Of a stretch of 39,473 nucleotides of DNA, positions 16,902 to 24,953 are shown piece after piece. Every line of letters begins with the position of its first letter. Position 1 is the stretch's first letter. Source of the DNA: Sphingobacteriales bacterium (GTDB lineage Bacteria > Bacteroidota > Bacteroidia > Sphingobacteriales > Sphingobacteriaceae); contig JACXVB010000025.1 of assembly GCA_014763615.1 (NCBI GenBank), positions 1 to 39,473 of the forward strand, given 5' to 3'. The notes beneath the pieces were generated by a model, which was given only the letters and a program-made list of their open reading frames with translations, did not search any database and was not told where the DNA came from. Position numbers and translations under genes: made by a program.

Positions 16902-17507
16902 TTAATCATTTTTTGGGCTTTGCTGTGGCTCTTTCCATTTAAAGGTTTTAATCATTTTATCAATATCTGTTTTAATAAAATCTAAAACAGGCTGTATAGA
17001 ATCGGGTTGGGGTTTTTCATTAAAATATAGTGCAGCCCTTAAAAAGTGTTTGGTACTATCGGTTAAATAAAACTGAGCAGAAGACGCGGTATTTCCATCG
17101 ATGGTATAAAATATGCCATATAAGTTTTTGTCTGGCTCAGCAATTTGTCCTTCATCAATTCCGGTAGCTTTTACGGTATGTTTAAAAGCTAGTTTTCTTG
17201 AATCTTCAACCAATTTATTAAACTCTTCTTTTGAGTGGATGCTATAATAACTCAGATGTAGCCTAGCATTAAATCTGGGGAAAGTAAGATTATACCAATT
17301 GGGGTGATAACCATCTGCGCTATCTAAATACATAAAGGCATAGGTGGGGAAATCAAAGGAGTAAAAAGGATTATTGTTAAAAGTTTGATAGTTTTTTTTC
17401 GGAAATTCAATTCTAAAATATCCTCTTGGCTTTGGCGAGTAATCAGGACTGCTGATACAAGCGGTAAAAAGAAGTGCACAAAAGAGAATTAGAAAAAAAT
17501 ATTTCAT
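16902..17507 (-). CDS. gldD: Gliding motility lipoprotein GldD
   Basis: A 201-aa lipoprotein: signal peptide with lipobox LLFTAC, then the GldD hallmark PKPRGYFRIEFPKKNYQTF and the segment YHPNWYNLTFPRFNARLHLSY. GldD is a Bacteroidota-specific lipoprotein required for gliding and T9SS function in flavobacteria; in non-gliding species it is kept with secretion genes. A second T9SS-linked protein is encoded at 34611. It ends just before, or overlapping, the alpha/beta hydrolase start, so both are likely on one transcript. Confidence 0.9.
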   Translation of the reverse strand: MKYFFLILFCALLFTACISSPDYSPKPRGYFRIEFPKKNYQTFNNNPFYSFDFPTYAFMYLDSADGYHPNWYNLTFPRFNARLHLSYYSIHSKEEFNKLVEDSRKLAFKHTVKATGIDEGQIAEPDKNLYGIFYTIDGNTASSAQFYLTDSTKHFLRAALYFNEKPQPDSIQPVLDFIKTDIDKMIKTFKWKEPQQSPKND

Positions 17508-17576
17508 GGGTTTGAAGGTATAAAATATAAATGATTTATGGTTTCCTAATCATAACCTTAAACCAATTAACTTATG

Positions 17577-18365
17577 CTAACTATTCCAGATTTCCCAGGA
17601 TTTATCTGCCTGTAAGCGCAGCATCTCTTCACCATTTTTTATTTGTGCGCCCTTTTCTTTTCCTTTTCTTAAAAAGAGACTTTCGGCAGGGTTATAAATC
17701 AAATCATACAATAAATGTTTAGAAGTAATAAATTGATAGGGAATTGGCGCACATTCTTCTACCTTTGGGAAAGTTCCCAAAGGTGTTGTATTGATAATGA
17801 TTTGATATTCTTTTAATATATTTTTGTTGAGTTCTTCATAGCTCAACATATTATTTAACGGTCTTCTGCTCACAAATTTGTACTCGATATCTAACTTCTC
17901 TAGCACAAATTTTACTGCCCTAGCAGCGCCTCCATTTCCTAAAATTAAAGCGTTTTTATGATGACTTTTTAGAAGCGGAACAAGTGATAATTCAAAACCA
18001 TAAGCATCGGTGTTATAACCAATCAACTTAGGTTTATAGGCATTAAGTTTACATAATTCGCCAGAAAACAAGGATTGTACAGAATGATGGTGCGTAACTT
18101 TTATACAATTTACTGCATCAATAGCTTGCGCATCTTTATCTATCTCATCTAAATAATACATCACTCCGATTTTATGAGGAATAGTTACGTTCAAACCGCA
18201 TAAATCTTTCTGATGCTCTAATAAAGCAGGCAGTTCGCTTAAATTTTGAATAGGAAAAAGCTCATATACATAATGCTTTAGATTTTCCTTTTTAAATTTT
18301 TCTGTGAAATATTTTTCAGAGAAGGAGTGTCCTAACGGATAACCTATTAGCCCAAATTTTTTCAT
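17577..18365 (-). CDS. aroE: Shikimate dehydrogenase
   Basis: A 262-aa shikimate 5-dehydrogenase, reducing 3-dehydroshikimate to shikimate with NADPH in the chorismate pathway. The N-terminal shikimate site FGLIGYPLGHSFS, the catalytic Lys in NVTIPHKIGVMYYLD, GYNTDAYGF with the catalytic Asp, the nucleotide-binding LGNGGAARAVKF and C-terminal YDLIYNPAESLFL are all present. ATG 18365 is taken rather than the adjacent GTG 18368. It is followed upstream on the strand by the phosphosulfolactate synthase homologue with a 40-bp gap. Confidence 0.95.
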   Translation of the reverse strand: MKKFGLIGYPLGHSFSEKYFTEKFKKENLKHYVYELFPIQNLSELPALLEHQKDLCGLNVTIPHKIGVMYYLDEIDKDAQAIDAVNCIKVTHHHSVQSLFSGELCKLNAYKPKLIGYNTDAYGFELSLVPLLKSHHKNALILGNGGAARAVKFVLEKLDIEYKFVSRRPLNNMLSYEELNKNILKEYQIIINTTPLGTFPKVEECAPIPYQFITSKHLLYDLIYNPAESLFLRKGKEKGAQIKNGEEMLRLQADKSWEIWNS

Positions 18366-18405
18366 CACTAGCTAAACCCACAGACCCATCAAAGTCTGAT
18401 TTTCT

Positions 18406-19170
18406 TTAATCAAATTTCAAAAAATGGTTAAAAGTGTCTCCGCGTAAACCTAATCTGATAGTTTCTAGCGGTATCACTTCGGCCGGAGCAATATTGCCCA
18501 AGTTTACATTGGCTCCTATTAATTCTATAAACCAAACTTGTTGCGCTTTTTGCGGCGCTTCCCAAATAATGGTTTCTTCTGGTATTTGTGTTAAAATTTC
18601 ATCTACCAAACCTTGTCTCACCTCTCCAGAATCTCTGTAAATCCCTACATTTCCTCCCTCACGAGCTTCTGCAATCACTTTCCAAGCACCTGCTTCAATT
18701 TCTGCCTTCATCAACTTGATCCATTTGTAGGGAGCAAAAATTTTCTTTTCATCTTTAGAGCCTACTTCAGAAATAACAGTTACTTGCTGACTTAGTTTGT
18801 GGATGTATTCGCATTTTTCTTCATGTGGGATTTCGATTGATCCATCAGAAACTTCTACGTATTGCATACCAAAGTCTTCTAGCACTTTTCGGTAATCATC
18901 AAACTGACCACGAATAATAAATGCTTCAAATAAAGTTCCTCCAAAATATACTGGAATGCCCGCATCACGGTATATTTTTAACTTTTCTTTAAGATTTGGG
19001 GTAACAAAGGAAGTTGACCAACCTAGTTTCACAATATCAGTATGTACGCCAGCAACATCTAAAAAATCTTCTACTTGTCTAAGGCTTAAGCCTTTATCCA
19101 TCACCATGGTTAAGCCTTTTTGGCGAGGTTTAACGGTACGCTCGGGGATGTTTTTAAGAATATAATTCAT
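18406..19170 (-). CDS. Phosphosulfolactate synthase homologue (ComA family)
   Basis: A 254-aa TIM-barrel protein of the ComA family, which adds sulfite to phosphoenolpyruvate to give (R)-2-phospho-3-sulfolactate. Supportive segments are TMVMDKGLSLRQVEDFL, VKLGWSTSFVTP, PVYFGGTLFEAFIIRGQ, VEVSDGSIEIPHEEK, VIAEAREGGNVGIY and IWEAPQKAQQVWFI; these match the family along its full length. The archaeal and bacillar partners ComB and ComC are not next to it. In Bacteroidota this enzyme may feed sulfonate or sulfonolipid synthesis, but that is inference. The gene sits between aroE and a TPR protein. Confidence 0.85.
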   Translation of the reverse strand: MNYILKNIPERTVKPRQKGLTMVMDKGLSLRQVEDFLDVAGVHTDIVKLGWSTSFVTPNLKEKLKIYRDAGIPVYFGGTLFEAFIIRGQFDDYRKVLEDFGMQYVEVSDGSIEIPHEEKCEYIHKLSQQVTVISEVGSKDEKKIFAPYKWIKLMKAEIEAGAWKVIAEAREGGNVGIYRDSGEVRQGLVDEILTQIPEETIIWEAPQKAQQVWFIELIGANVNLGNIAPAEVIPLETIRLGLRGDTFNHFLKFD

Positions 19171-19248
19171 ATCGGGTGCAAAAATTGAAAAAAAAAATCA
19201 AAACTCTATAAAATAGCTGCTTTTAAAAGGAATTCCCGTAAAACACCC

Positions 19249-20652
19249 TTATTGTGTGTAGCGATTTATGATATCGATAATTACCTTATTGCTTTGCAAT
19301 TGAGGCAAATATTCGAACAATAAATAATGCTTTTCTATGTCTGTGTTTAAGGCAGTTTCAAGCTGATTTAGAGCTTCATTGTATTGTCCATCTGCAAAAA
19401 GATAAGCCACAAAGCGATAGTATAAATCTGCAGAATCAGGATTGTTTTTAATGCCTTCGGCGATGATTTCAATACATTTTGAGATATTTTCTTGCTCAAA
19501 AACGATAGATGAATAATCTAACCAAGCATCCACATCTAATGGATTTACCTCTACCACTTTTTCATAAGCCACTTCAGATTCTGACAGATTTCCCAACTTA
19601 TAATGTGCATCTGCGATAGCAAACCAATAATCAGGATTTTGATCGTCTAAATTGAGTGCTTTTTTATAGAAGTGCAAAGATTCGAAGAAACGCTCTTCAA
19701 AATCTAAAGTTACCCCAATTCCAAACCAAGCATCTGCCAATTTAGTATCCAGTTTAACTGCTTTTTTGTAGAAGGAGCGAGCCTCATCCATTTTTTCAAG
19801 TTTTTCATAGCATTCGCCAATGGCACAATAGGTATCTGCATTAGGTTGCTCATACTCAAAAGTTTGGCGATAAACATCAATAGCTTCTTGATAACGATCT
19901 AATTGAACCAGCGCATTTCCTTTGTTGAAATAAGCTGAGGCAAAACTATCTTTAATTAAAATGGCATAATCATAAGCATCAATCGCTTTTTCAAATAAGC
20001 TAAGTTTATGAAAAGCGTTTCCTAAATTATACCATGCGGCATAAGAATAGGGTTCATTATCAATATATTGCTGATAAAATTGGATACTTTCTTCTTGCTT
20101 ATCCAATACATCATAACAAAATGCCAACTCATAAAGCGCATCTTGATTTTCCATATTGTTTTCTAAACAAAGCTTGAGATAAGAAACAGCCTCTTCGTAA
20201 TCGCCCATGTTTTGATAAACAAAAGCAATTTGCATCAACACCTCATCTTTATTTTCGGCCATCTCCAACGCCTTTTTCAAATTCTCTAAAGCATCTTCAT
20301 GGTGTTCTAAACTCTCGAAGATATTCCCTCTAATCATGTAAATATCTGCTTCAGAAGGCTCTAATAACTCTGCCTTTTCTAATGATTCGAAAGATTTATC
20401 CAACTCATTGGTAAAAACATGTAGTTGCGCCTTTTTGATATGAAAAACCGCAGCAAAAGGATGTTGCAACACAGCATATTCAATTACTTGTAAGGCTTTG
20501 ATAGGATCATTCTTATCCATGTAATAATCGATGATGTTTTCAAAGGCTTGAGCATCAAAAAAATACTGATCCTGATTACGAATCATCTCTTCATAACGCT
20601 CTACTGAAAGTTTTGGGTCTTCAGTAAATTCAAATTCGAATTCTTCTTCCAT
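19249..20652 (-). CDS. Tetratricopeptide-repeat protein
   Basis: A 467-aa soluble protein made almost entirely of TPR units, about ten from residue 50 onward, with typical repeats such as AYFNKGNALVQLDRYQEAID and AWYNLGNAFHKLSLFEKAID. The N-terminus is acidic (MEEEFEFEFTEDP) and there is no signal peptide, so it should be cytoplasmic. Such proteins are protein-binding scaffolds; no partner can be named. The start ATG 20652 leaves a 308-bp divergent intergenic region before the aldehyde dehydrogenase. Confidence 0.85.
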   Translation of the reverse strand: MEEEFEFEFTEDPKLSVERYEEMIRNQDQYFFDAQAFENIIDYYMDKNDPIKALQVIEYAVLQHPFAAVFHIKKAQLHVFTNELDKSFESLEKAELLEPSEADIYMIRGNIFESLEHHEDALENLKKALEMAENKDEVLMQIAFVYQNMGDYEEAVSYLKLCLENNMENQDALYELAFCYDVLDKQEESIQFYQQYIDNEPYSYAAWYNLGNAFHKLSLFEKAIDAYDYAILIKDSFASAYFNKGNALVQLDRYQEAIDVYRQTFEYEQPNADTYCAIGECYEKLEKMDEARSFYKKAVKLDTKLADAWFGIGVTLDFEERFFESLHFYKKALNLDDQNPDYWFAIADAHYKLGNLSESEVAYEKVVEVNPLDVDAWLDYSSIVFEQENISKCIEIIAEGIKNNPDSADLYYRFVAYLFADGQYNEALNQLETALNTDIEKHYLLFEYLPQLQSNKVIIDIINRYTQ

Positions 20653-20960
20653 TCGGCAACAAATATTAAAGAGAACGTAATAAGAAAACTAAAATTTGGA
20701 GATTAAAAGTTTTCTTGCTGATTTATTACCGTCAAATTATAATTAATAATGACTGCTTGCTTGTTTTATTTTTCAACAATTAGACATTAAAAACGCTAAT
20801 CGATTGATTTTTAAAATACTATCTCAACAGCTTGTTGATGGGTGGTTGCTAGTTTAAATCTGCCTCTTGCTTCTATTATAAATTCTTAACTTTGACAAAA
20901 GTACCAATTAAACATCATATTATTCATCCTCATCATCCAGATGAAAATTATTTAAAAAAA
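20653..20960. other. Divergent intergenic region between TPR protein and aldehyde dehydrogenase
   Basis: There is no gene in these 308 bp. The right part holds a convincing plus-strand promoter (20867-20894) and a leader of about 60 nt for the aldehyde dehydrogenase. The rest is AT-rich and must also contain the TPR gene promoter, which I could not place with confidence. Confidence 0.5.
20867..20894 (+). promoter_or_regulatory. Bacteroidota promoter of the aldehyde dehydrogenase gene
   Basis: TTG at 20867-20869, a 17-bp spacer and TAACTTTG at 20887-20894 match the TTTG/TAnnTTTG promoter pattern. Transcription should start near 20901. The box overlaps the in-frame TTG at 20892, so that TTG cannot be the translation start. 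Confidence 0.65.
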
Positions 20961-22502
20961 ATGCAAGTAGCTATAGAAAAGGTTTTAAAGAATTTAGGTA
21001 TAGAAAGTACCAATCCAGCTTGTAGCACCGGAAAAGTTTGGAAAAGTTCCGCTAAGGCATTAATCAAAAATATTCATTCTCCCGTAGATGGAAAATTAAT
21101 TGCCACAGTAAATTTTGCTTCCGCTGATGATTATCAAGAGGTGATATCAACTGCTAAAAAAGCATTTTTAGACTGGAGAATGGTACCCGCCCCAAAAAGA
21201 GGTGAAATTGTTCGGCAGTTAGGGGAAGAGTTGAGAGCACACAAAGACGATTTAGGAAAATTGGTTTCTTATGAGATGGGCAAAAGCTTACAAGAAGGCT
21301 GGGGAGAAGTACAAGAGATGATAGACATTTGCGATTTTGCGGTAGGCTTATCTCGTCAGCTTTATGGCTTAACCATGCATTCAGAACGTCCGCAACACCG
21401 AATGTACGAGCAATGGCATCCACTTGGAATAGTAGGGATTATTTCAGCGTTTAACTTTCCGGTAGCGGTTTGGAGTTGGAATGCTGCCTTAGCTTGGGTT
21501 TGCGGTAATGTTTGTGTGTGGAAACCATCAGAAAAAACCCCTTTAACGGCCATCGCCTGTCAGAAAATTATTCAAAAAGTGTTATCGAAAAACGATTTAC
21601 CCGAAGGGATTTCATGCCTGATTTTAGGAGATAGAAATATTGGTGAGTTAATGGCAAATGACACCCAAATTGCTTTAATCTCTGCAACGGGCTCCACCCG
21701 AATGGGCAAAGCCGTGGGAGCTGCAGTTGGAGCAAGATTGGGAAAACATATTTTAGAATTAGGAGGAAATAATGCCATCATCATCACCGAAAATGCAGAT
21801 TTAGATATGACTTTAATTGGGGCTGTTTTTGGAGCTGTTGGCACTGCTGGGCAACGTTGTACTTCTACCCGTAGATTAATTATCCACGAAAGCGTTTATG
21901 GTACTTTTAAAGAAAAATTAGTGAAAGCTTATGGGCAATTGAAAATTGGAAATCCGCTAGACATCCATAACCATGTTGGACCATTGATTGATCGAGATGC
22001 CGTTCAGAATTATTTAAACTCGATAGAAAAATGCAAAGCAGAAGGTGGCAATTTTGTGGTGGAAGGTGGTGTTTTAGAAGGTGAAGATTATACTTCTGGC
22101 TGTTATGTAAAACCTTGCATTGCCGAAGTGAGAAACGAAATGGCGATTGTACAACACGAAACCTTTGCGCCAATTTTATACATCATGAAATATACAAATT
22201 TAGAAGATGCTATCGCGATGCAAAATGGCGTTCCACAAGGTTTGTCCTCAGCCATCATGACGACCAATATGCGTGAAGCCGAACAGTTTTTATCCGTTTC
22301 AGGCTCTGATTGCGGGATTGCAAACGTAAATATCGGAACATCAGGAGCAGAAATTGGTGGCGCTTTTGGTGGCGAGAAAGAAACCGGAGGTGGAAGAGAA
22401 TCTGGTTCTGACGCTTGGAAAGCTTACATGAGACGCCAAACCAATACCATTAATTACTCTACTACTTTGCCTTTAGCCCAAGGGATTAAGTTTGATTTGT
22501 AG
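20961..22502 (+). CDS. Aldehyde dehydrogenase, ALDH7 (alpha-aminoadipate semialdehyde) type
   Basis: A 513-aa NAD(P)-dependent aldehyde dehydrogenase. The catalytic Cys is in [15 protein letters not shown], the general-base Glu in [11 protein letters not shown], and the cofactor site in [14 protein letters not shown]. The LGGNNAII variant and the length point to the ALDH7 (antiquitin) group, which oxidises 2-aminoadipate 6-semialdehyde in lysine breakdown. ATG 20961 is taken as the start because upstream in-frame codons overlap the promoter -7 box. It is monocistronic, closed by a strong terminator. Confidence 0.9.
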   Translation: MQVAIEKVLKNLGIESTNPACSTGKVWKSSAKALIKNIHSPVDGKLIATVNFASADDYQEVISTAKKAFLDWRMVPAPKRGEIVRQLGEELRAHKDDLGKLVSYEMGKSLQEGWGEVQEMIDICDFAVGLSRQLYGLTMHSERPQHRMYEQWHPLGIVGIISAFNFPVAVWSWNAALAWVCGNVCVWKPSEKTPLTAIACQKIIQKVLSKNDLPEGISCLILGDRNIGELMANDTQIALISATGSTRMGKAVGAAVGARLGKHILELGGNNAIIITENADLDMTLIGAVFGAVGTAGQRCTSTRRLIIHESVYGTFKEKLVKAYGQLKIGNPLDIHNHVGPLIDRDAVQNYLNSIEKCKAEGGNFVVEGGVLEGEDYTSGCYVKPCIAEVRNEMAIVQHETFAPILYIMKYTNLEDAIAMQNGVPQGLSSAIMTTNMREAEQFLSVSGSDCGIANVNIGTSGAEIGGAFGGEKETGGGRESGSDAWKAYMRRQTNTINYSTTLPLAQGIKFDL

Positions 22503-22544
22503 GTTTCAGGTAGAAGGTGTAGGGTTTAAGGTAAAAGCTTAGTG

Positions 22545-22582
22545 AATAAGGATGAAGGTTGAAATCTTCATCCTTATTTTTT
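22545..22582 (+). terminator. Intrinsic terminator after the aldehyde dehydrogenase
   Basis: Perfect 13-bp stem AATAAGGATGAAG / CTTCATCCTTATT (22545-22557 and 22566-22578) with an 8-nt loop, ending in a T run. It marks the left edge of the ordinary chromosome before the defence island. Confidence 0.92.
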
Positions 22583-22706
22583 GAGTTTAGCTTTCTTTAG
22601 TATCATTGTCTATCTGCTGGCTATCCGATTTCTTATGTTCCTTAATTTAGTATAGTCATTGAATATCAGTTGTTTAAGTTTTAAATTCAAGGTCTCTTAT
22701 CTAGAC

Positions 22707-23193
22707 CTAAATCTTCCTAAACGTATATTTTGCATTTTTATCTCTCAATTTTTTGCTTAACCCCAATAGAGATCAAACGTTCAACGCTACAGATAATTAA
22801 GGGTTTATCATCCAACACAAAGCCTTTAATGATAAATTCACGTAATGTTTTAGTTGCCCAAATACGAAACTGGGTTGCTTGATGACTGTTTACGCGGTAA
22901 CCCACAGCTATAATGGCATCCAGATTGTAAAACTCTACATTACGTTTTACCATTCGGCTACCTTCTTGTTGAACTGTTTCCAAAATGGAAATAGTTGCCT
23001 TTTTTTCTAATTCACCTGTTTCGTAAATATTACTTAAGTGTTTGTTAATTGCGGGCACTTCTACTCCAAAAAGCTCTGCCATACGCTTTTGAGTTAACCA
23101 AAAGGTTTCTTCATTAAAAATCACTTCTATTTTAACATCACCTGTTGGAGTGTTGTAAAAAAAAATATCGTTTTGTAGATAGTTGTTCTCCAT
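22707..23193 (-). pseudogene. Truncated RhuM-family gene
   Basis: The intact frame (22738-23193) encodes 151 aa. Residues 1-128 are a clear RhuM N-terminal part (FWLTQKRMAELFGVEVPAI, YNLDAIIAVGYRVNSHQATQFRIWATKTLREFI, here broken up: YRVNSHQATQFRIWA, LREFIIKGFVLDD). RhuM proteins are normally over 300 aa; here homology stops right after FVLDD. The tail then reads VERLISIGVKQK and, after a one-base frameshift near 22745, RDKNAKYTFRKI to a stop at 22707. That tail matches a separate small frame at 23388-23468. The gene is therefore a decayed, internally deleted copy. Confidence 0.75.
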
Positions 23194-23387
23194 TTATTAC
23201 CCCAAATGTTCTTTAATGTGTTTTAAGGCTTCGCTTGGCTTTAAATTTATAGTTGAAGCTTACCGGTTGTATAATATGGTTCTATAAAATAGGGACTTGT
23301 TTTAACGTTCCTTATTCTACCTTAAACATTCCTTAAAAAATTTTAAACCATGATTATCAGATAGTTAACATATATTTAATACGTTCC

Positions 23388-23468
23388 TTAAAGTTTTTTA
23401 AAAGCATATTTTGCATCCTTATCCCTCTGTTTCACACTTAAACGATCAAGTATTTTCTCATTATCCAT
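23388..23468 (-). CDS. 26-codon frame downstream of the SecB-like gene
   Basis: ATG 23468 opens a 26-aa frame, MDNEKILDRLSVKQ then RDKDAKYAFKKL, ending at 23388, 12 bp after the SecB-like stop. It may be a real short fourth gene of the toxin operon or the C-terminal remnant of a lost gene. The same peptide pattern (RL-VKQ-RDK-AKY-F-K) occurs at the end of the RhuM pseudogene, which favours a remnant of a duplicated gene end. Confidence 0.35.
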   Translation of the reverse strand: MDNEKILDRLSVKQRDKDAKYAFKKL

Positions 23469-23480
23469 AAACTGATCTTC

Positions 23481-23900
23481 TTAATCTTTCTCTTGCTTTT
23501 TAAAACTCGGATCAATTAGTGGAAGTATAGCATTATGTAAAAACGTACCTCTGAAAGCGGAAAACATCATCCCTCGGGTTGTAGAAATGCTGATTGAATT
23601 TAGTGTAGAAATAAAAACTTCGGGTAAGCTTGGTTTATTATCTTTAAAATATTTTCTTAGGTCTACAATATTAAAGGCCACATGAGTTTTTATGTTTCCT
23701 ACAACTTCAGCTAATGATTCATCCAAAATATTTATTTCAGTTTTCACAATCATGATGTCTTTTTCCCCACTAAAAAGATGCTCTAAATTGATGTTAAATC
23801 GAAAAACGTCATTCGTTCCTCGTTTTTCGGAAAACTTGAATGAGCTTTCAACTAATTCTATTCCTTGTATTTGATATTCTACTTTTTCTATTTCTAACAT
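23481..23900 (-). CDS. SecB-like chaperone of a toxin-antitoxin-chaperone module
   Basis: A 139-aa protein with SecB-like layout: beta strands EIEKVEYQIQGIELVESSF, FRFNINLEHLFSG and IMIVKTEINILDE, then the C-terminal block ISTTRGMMFSAFRGTFLHN-AILPLIDP, which parallels the SecB segment around SRGTFP...LAPVNFDALF. It overlaps the antitoxin gene by 7 bp and is third in the operon. In TAC systems a SecB-like chaperone binds and protects the antitoxin from proteolysis. The position and gene overlap favour this over housekeeping export. The assignment rests on pattern recognition, not a search. Confidence 0.75.
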   Translation of the reverse strand: MLEIEKVEYQIQGIELVESSFKFSEKRGTNDVFRFNINLEHLFSGEKDIMIVKTEINILDESLAEVVGNIKTHVAFNIVDLRKYFKDNKPSLPEVFISTLNSISISTTRGMMFSAFRGTFLHNAILPLIDPSFKKQEKD

Positions 23901-24346
23901 GGCAAATAACTAGAACTTTCTTGGTGTAGCAAATTACCTGAGTACATAAATCTTTCACTAGAGTTTGGAACCGTTTCCAGTACATCAAAATCTAGATACA
24001 TTACATTTTTTACTTTCTGTACGACCTCAATGTTACGGACATAAACTACCGATTCTGATTTTTGATCAACATGCAAAAGTTTAATGTTTAAAATATGTTC
24101 CAAATCAATAAGCGTATCGGTTGTGAAGTTGTGTGTCCCACTTAGCCATTTACTAATAACAGAGGGTTGTTGTTTAGCTATCTTAGCAAATTCACTTTTC
24201 TTCCAACCATTACTTTTAATGGCATCGGCAATTTTTACAGCCAATTTCATCTTTCTGGTGGTTTTGTCGAAATCTTCCTGAGAGATTTCATCAAACATCT
24301 CATCAATAATATTGCTGTTATAAAGTTCTGGTTTGTTAGTTTTCAT
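23894..24346 (-). CDS. HTH (HigA-like) antitoxin with C-terminal extension
   Basis: A 150-aa protein. Residues about 33-85 form an XRE-type HTH: VKIADAIKSNGWKKSEFAKI, then KQQPSVISKWLSGTHNFTTD. The last ~45 residues (from about 105) extend beyond a normal HigA and end in an aromatic and Ser-rich tail (RFMYSGNLLHQESSSYLPC). In TAC systems such an extension is the chaperone-addiction (ChAD) segment that makes the antitoxin depend on its SecB-like partner. The gene overlaps the toxin by 11 bp and the chaperone by 7 bp. It probably also represses the operon through the palindrome at 24859-24880. Confidence 0.78.
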   Translation of the reverse strand: MKTNKPELYNSNIIDEMFDEISQEDFDKTTRKMKLAVKIADAIKSNGWKKSEFAKIAKQQPSVISKWLSGTHNFTTDTLIDLEHILNIKLLHVDQKSESVVYVRNIEVVQKVKNVMYLDFDVLETVPNSSERFMYSGNLLHQESSSYLPC

Positions 24347-24833
24347 CGTCGTTAAAGTCTAAATCGCCTATAAAATCATGACCCGATTCAGTGAATCTTA
24401 TGTCTTTGTCTTTAATGCGTTGGGTTATTTGTGCAGATATGGATCTAAGAAGATAGTTTTCATCTTCTAATTTTTTAGTTTCTTGTAAAGCTCTTGTTGA
24501 TTTTGATTTGAAGCCCCCGCCTCCAAGTATGACAATTTGTGTTCCATATTTAATGCAATACAATCTTAAATTACTATAAGGAACGTCAAATAGTGCGCAA
24601 ACACCATCCCCAGGTTTCCCCTCGAAATCTTTAAAGAAAACATCCCTAGCCCCAAGTTCTTTTCCAATACTATTTAAACGCTTAAAAATATCTATTGTTT
24701 CATCTTTAAATGAAATCATGTTTTCTTTCAAAAAATTATCAAACAGAGTAGATATTTCATTATTCATTACAATTGAATAAATAGATGCCATTTCTCCACT
24801 TAACCTTTCAAGTTTGACAATCTTATATTTCAT
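24336..24833 (-). CDS. Probable toxin of the TAC module (HigB/RelE-like)
   Basis: A 165-aa protein whose middle resembles the RelE/HigB fold: NLRLYCIKYGTQIVILGGG, then KSKSTRALQETKKLEDENYL, where a strand pair is followed by Lys/Arg-rich residues as in HigB-type mRNA interferases. An N-terminal part of about 75 residues is longer than in standard HigB. It is the first gene, overlapping the antitoxin by 11 bp; the toxin-antitoxin order is the HigBA one. Activity is inferred from family resemblance and operon structure; a different toxin class is possible. Confidence 0.65.
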   Translation of the reverse strand: MKYKIVKLERLSGEMASIYSIVMNNEISTLFDNFLKENMISFKDETIDIFKRLNSIGKELGARDVFFKDFEGKPGDGVCALFDVPYSNLRLYCIKYGTQIVILGGGGFKSKSTRALQETKKLEDENYLLRSISAQITQRIKDKDIRFTESGHDFIGDLDFNDDEN

Positions 24834-24858
24834 TCAATTTGAGTTTGCAATGCTAATC

Positions 24859-24893
24859 AATTTCACTTAAAAGTGAAATTATTTTAAAATATA
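24859..24893 (-). promoter_or_regulatory. Predicted TAC promoter and palindromic operator
   Basis: The minus strand has TATATTTT at 24886-24893 (one base from TAnnTTTG). Just downstream lies a perfect 22-bp palindrome, AATTTCACTT-AA-AAGTGAAATT (24859-24880), so it would cover the transcription start. It is 26 bp upstream of the toxin ATG. This arrangement is what is expected for autoregulation by a dimeric HTH antitoxin. Confidence 0.6.
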
Positions 24894-24953
24894 ATTTCTA
24901 CCAATAATAATTTACTCACTTATAAACCACAATATCTGTAACCTATTAATCCT

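Noticed and set aside
20892..20960. TTG start giving a 23-residue extension of the aldehyde dehydrogenase
   Set aside because: The TTG is part of the predicted -7 box TAACTTTG, and the extension is His-rich and not typical of the family.
21154..22173. Minus-strand frames opposite the aldehyde dehydrogenase
   Set aside because: Antisense shadows of a strongly conserved plus-strand enzyme.
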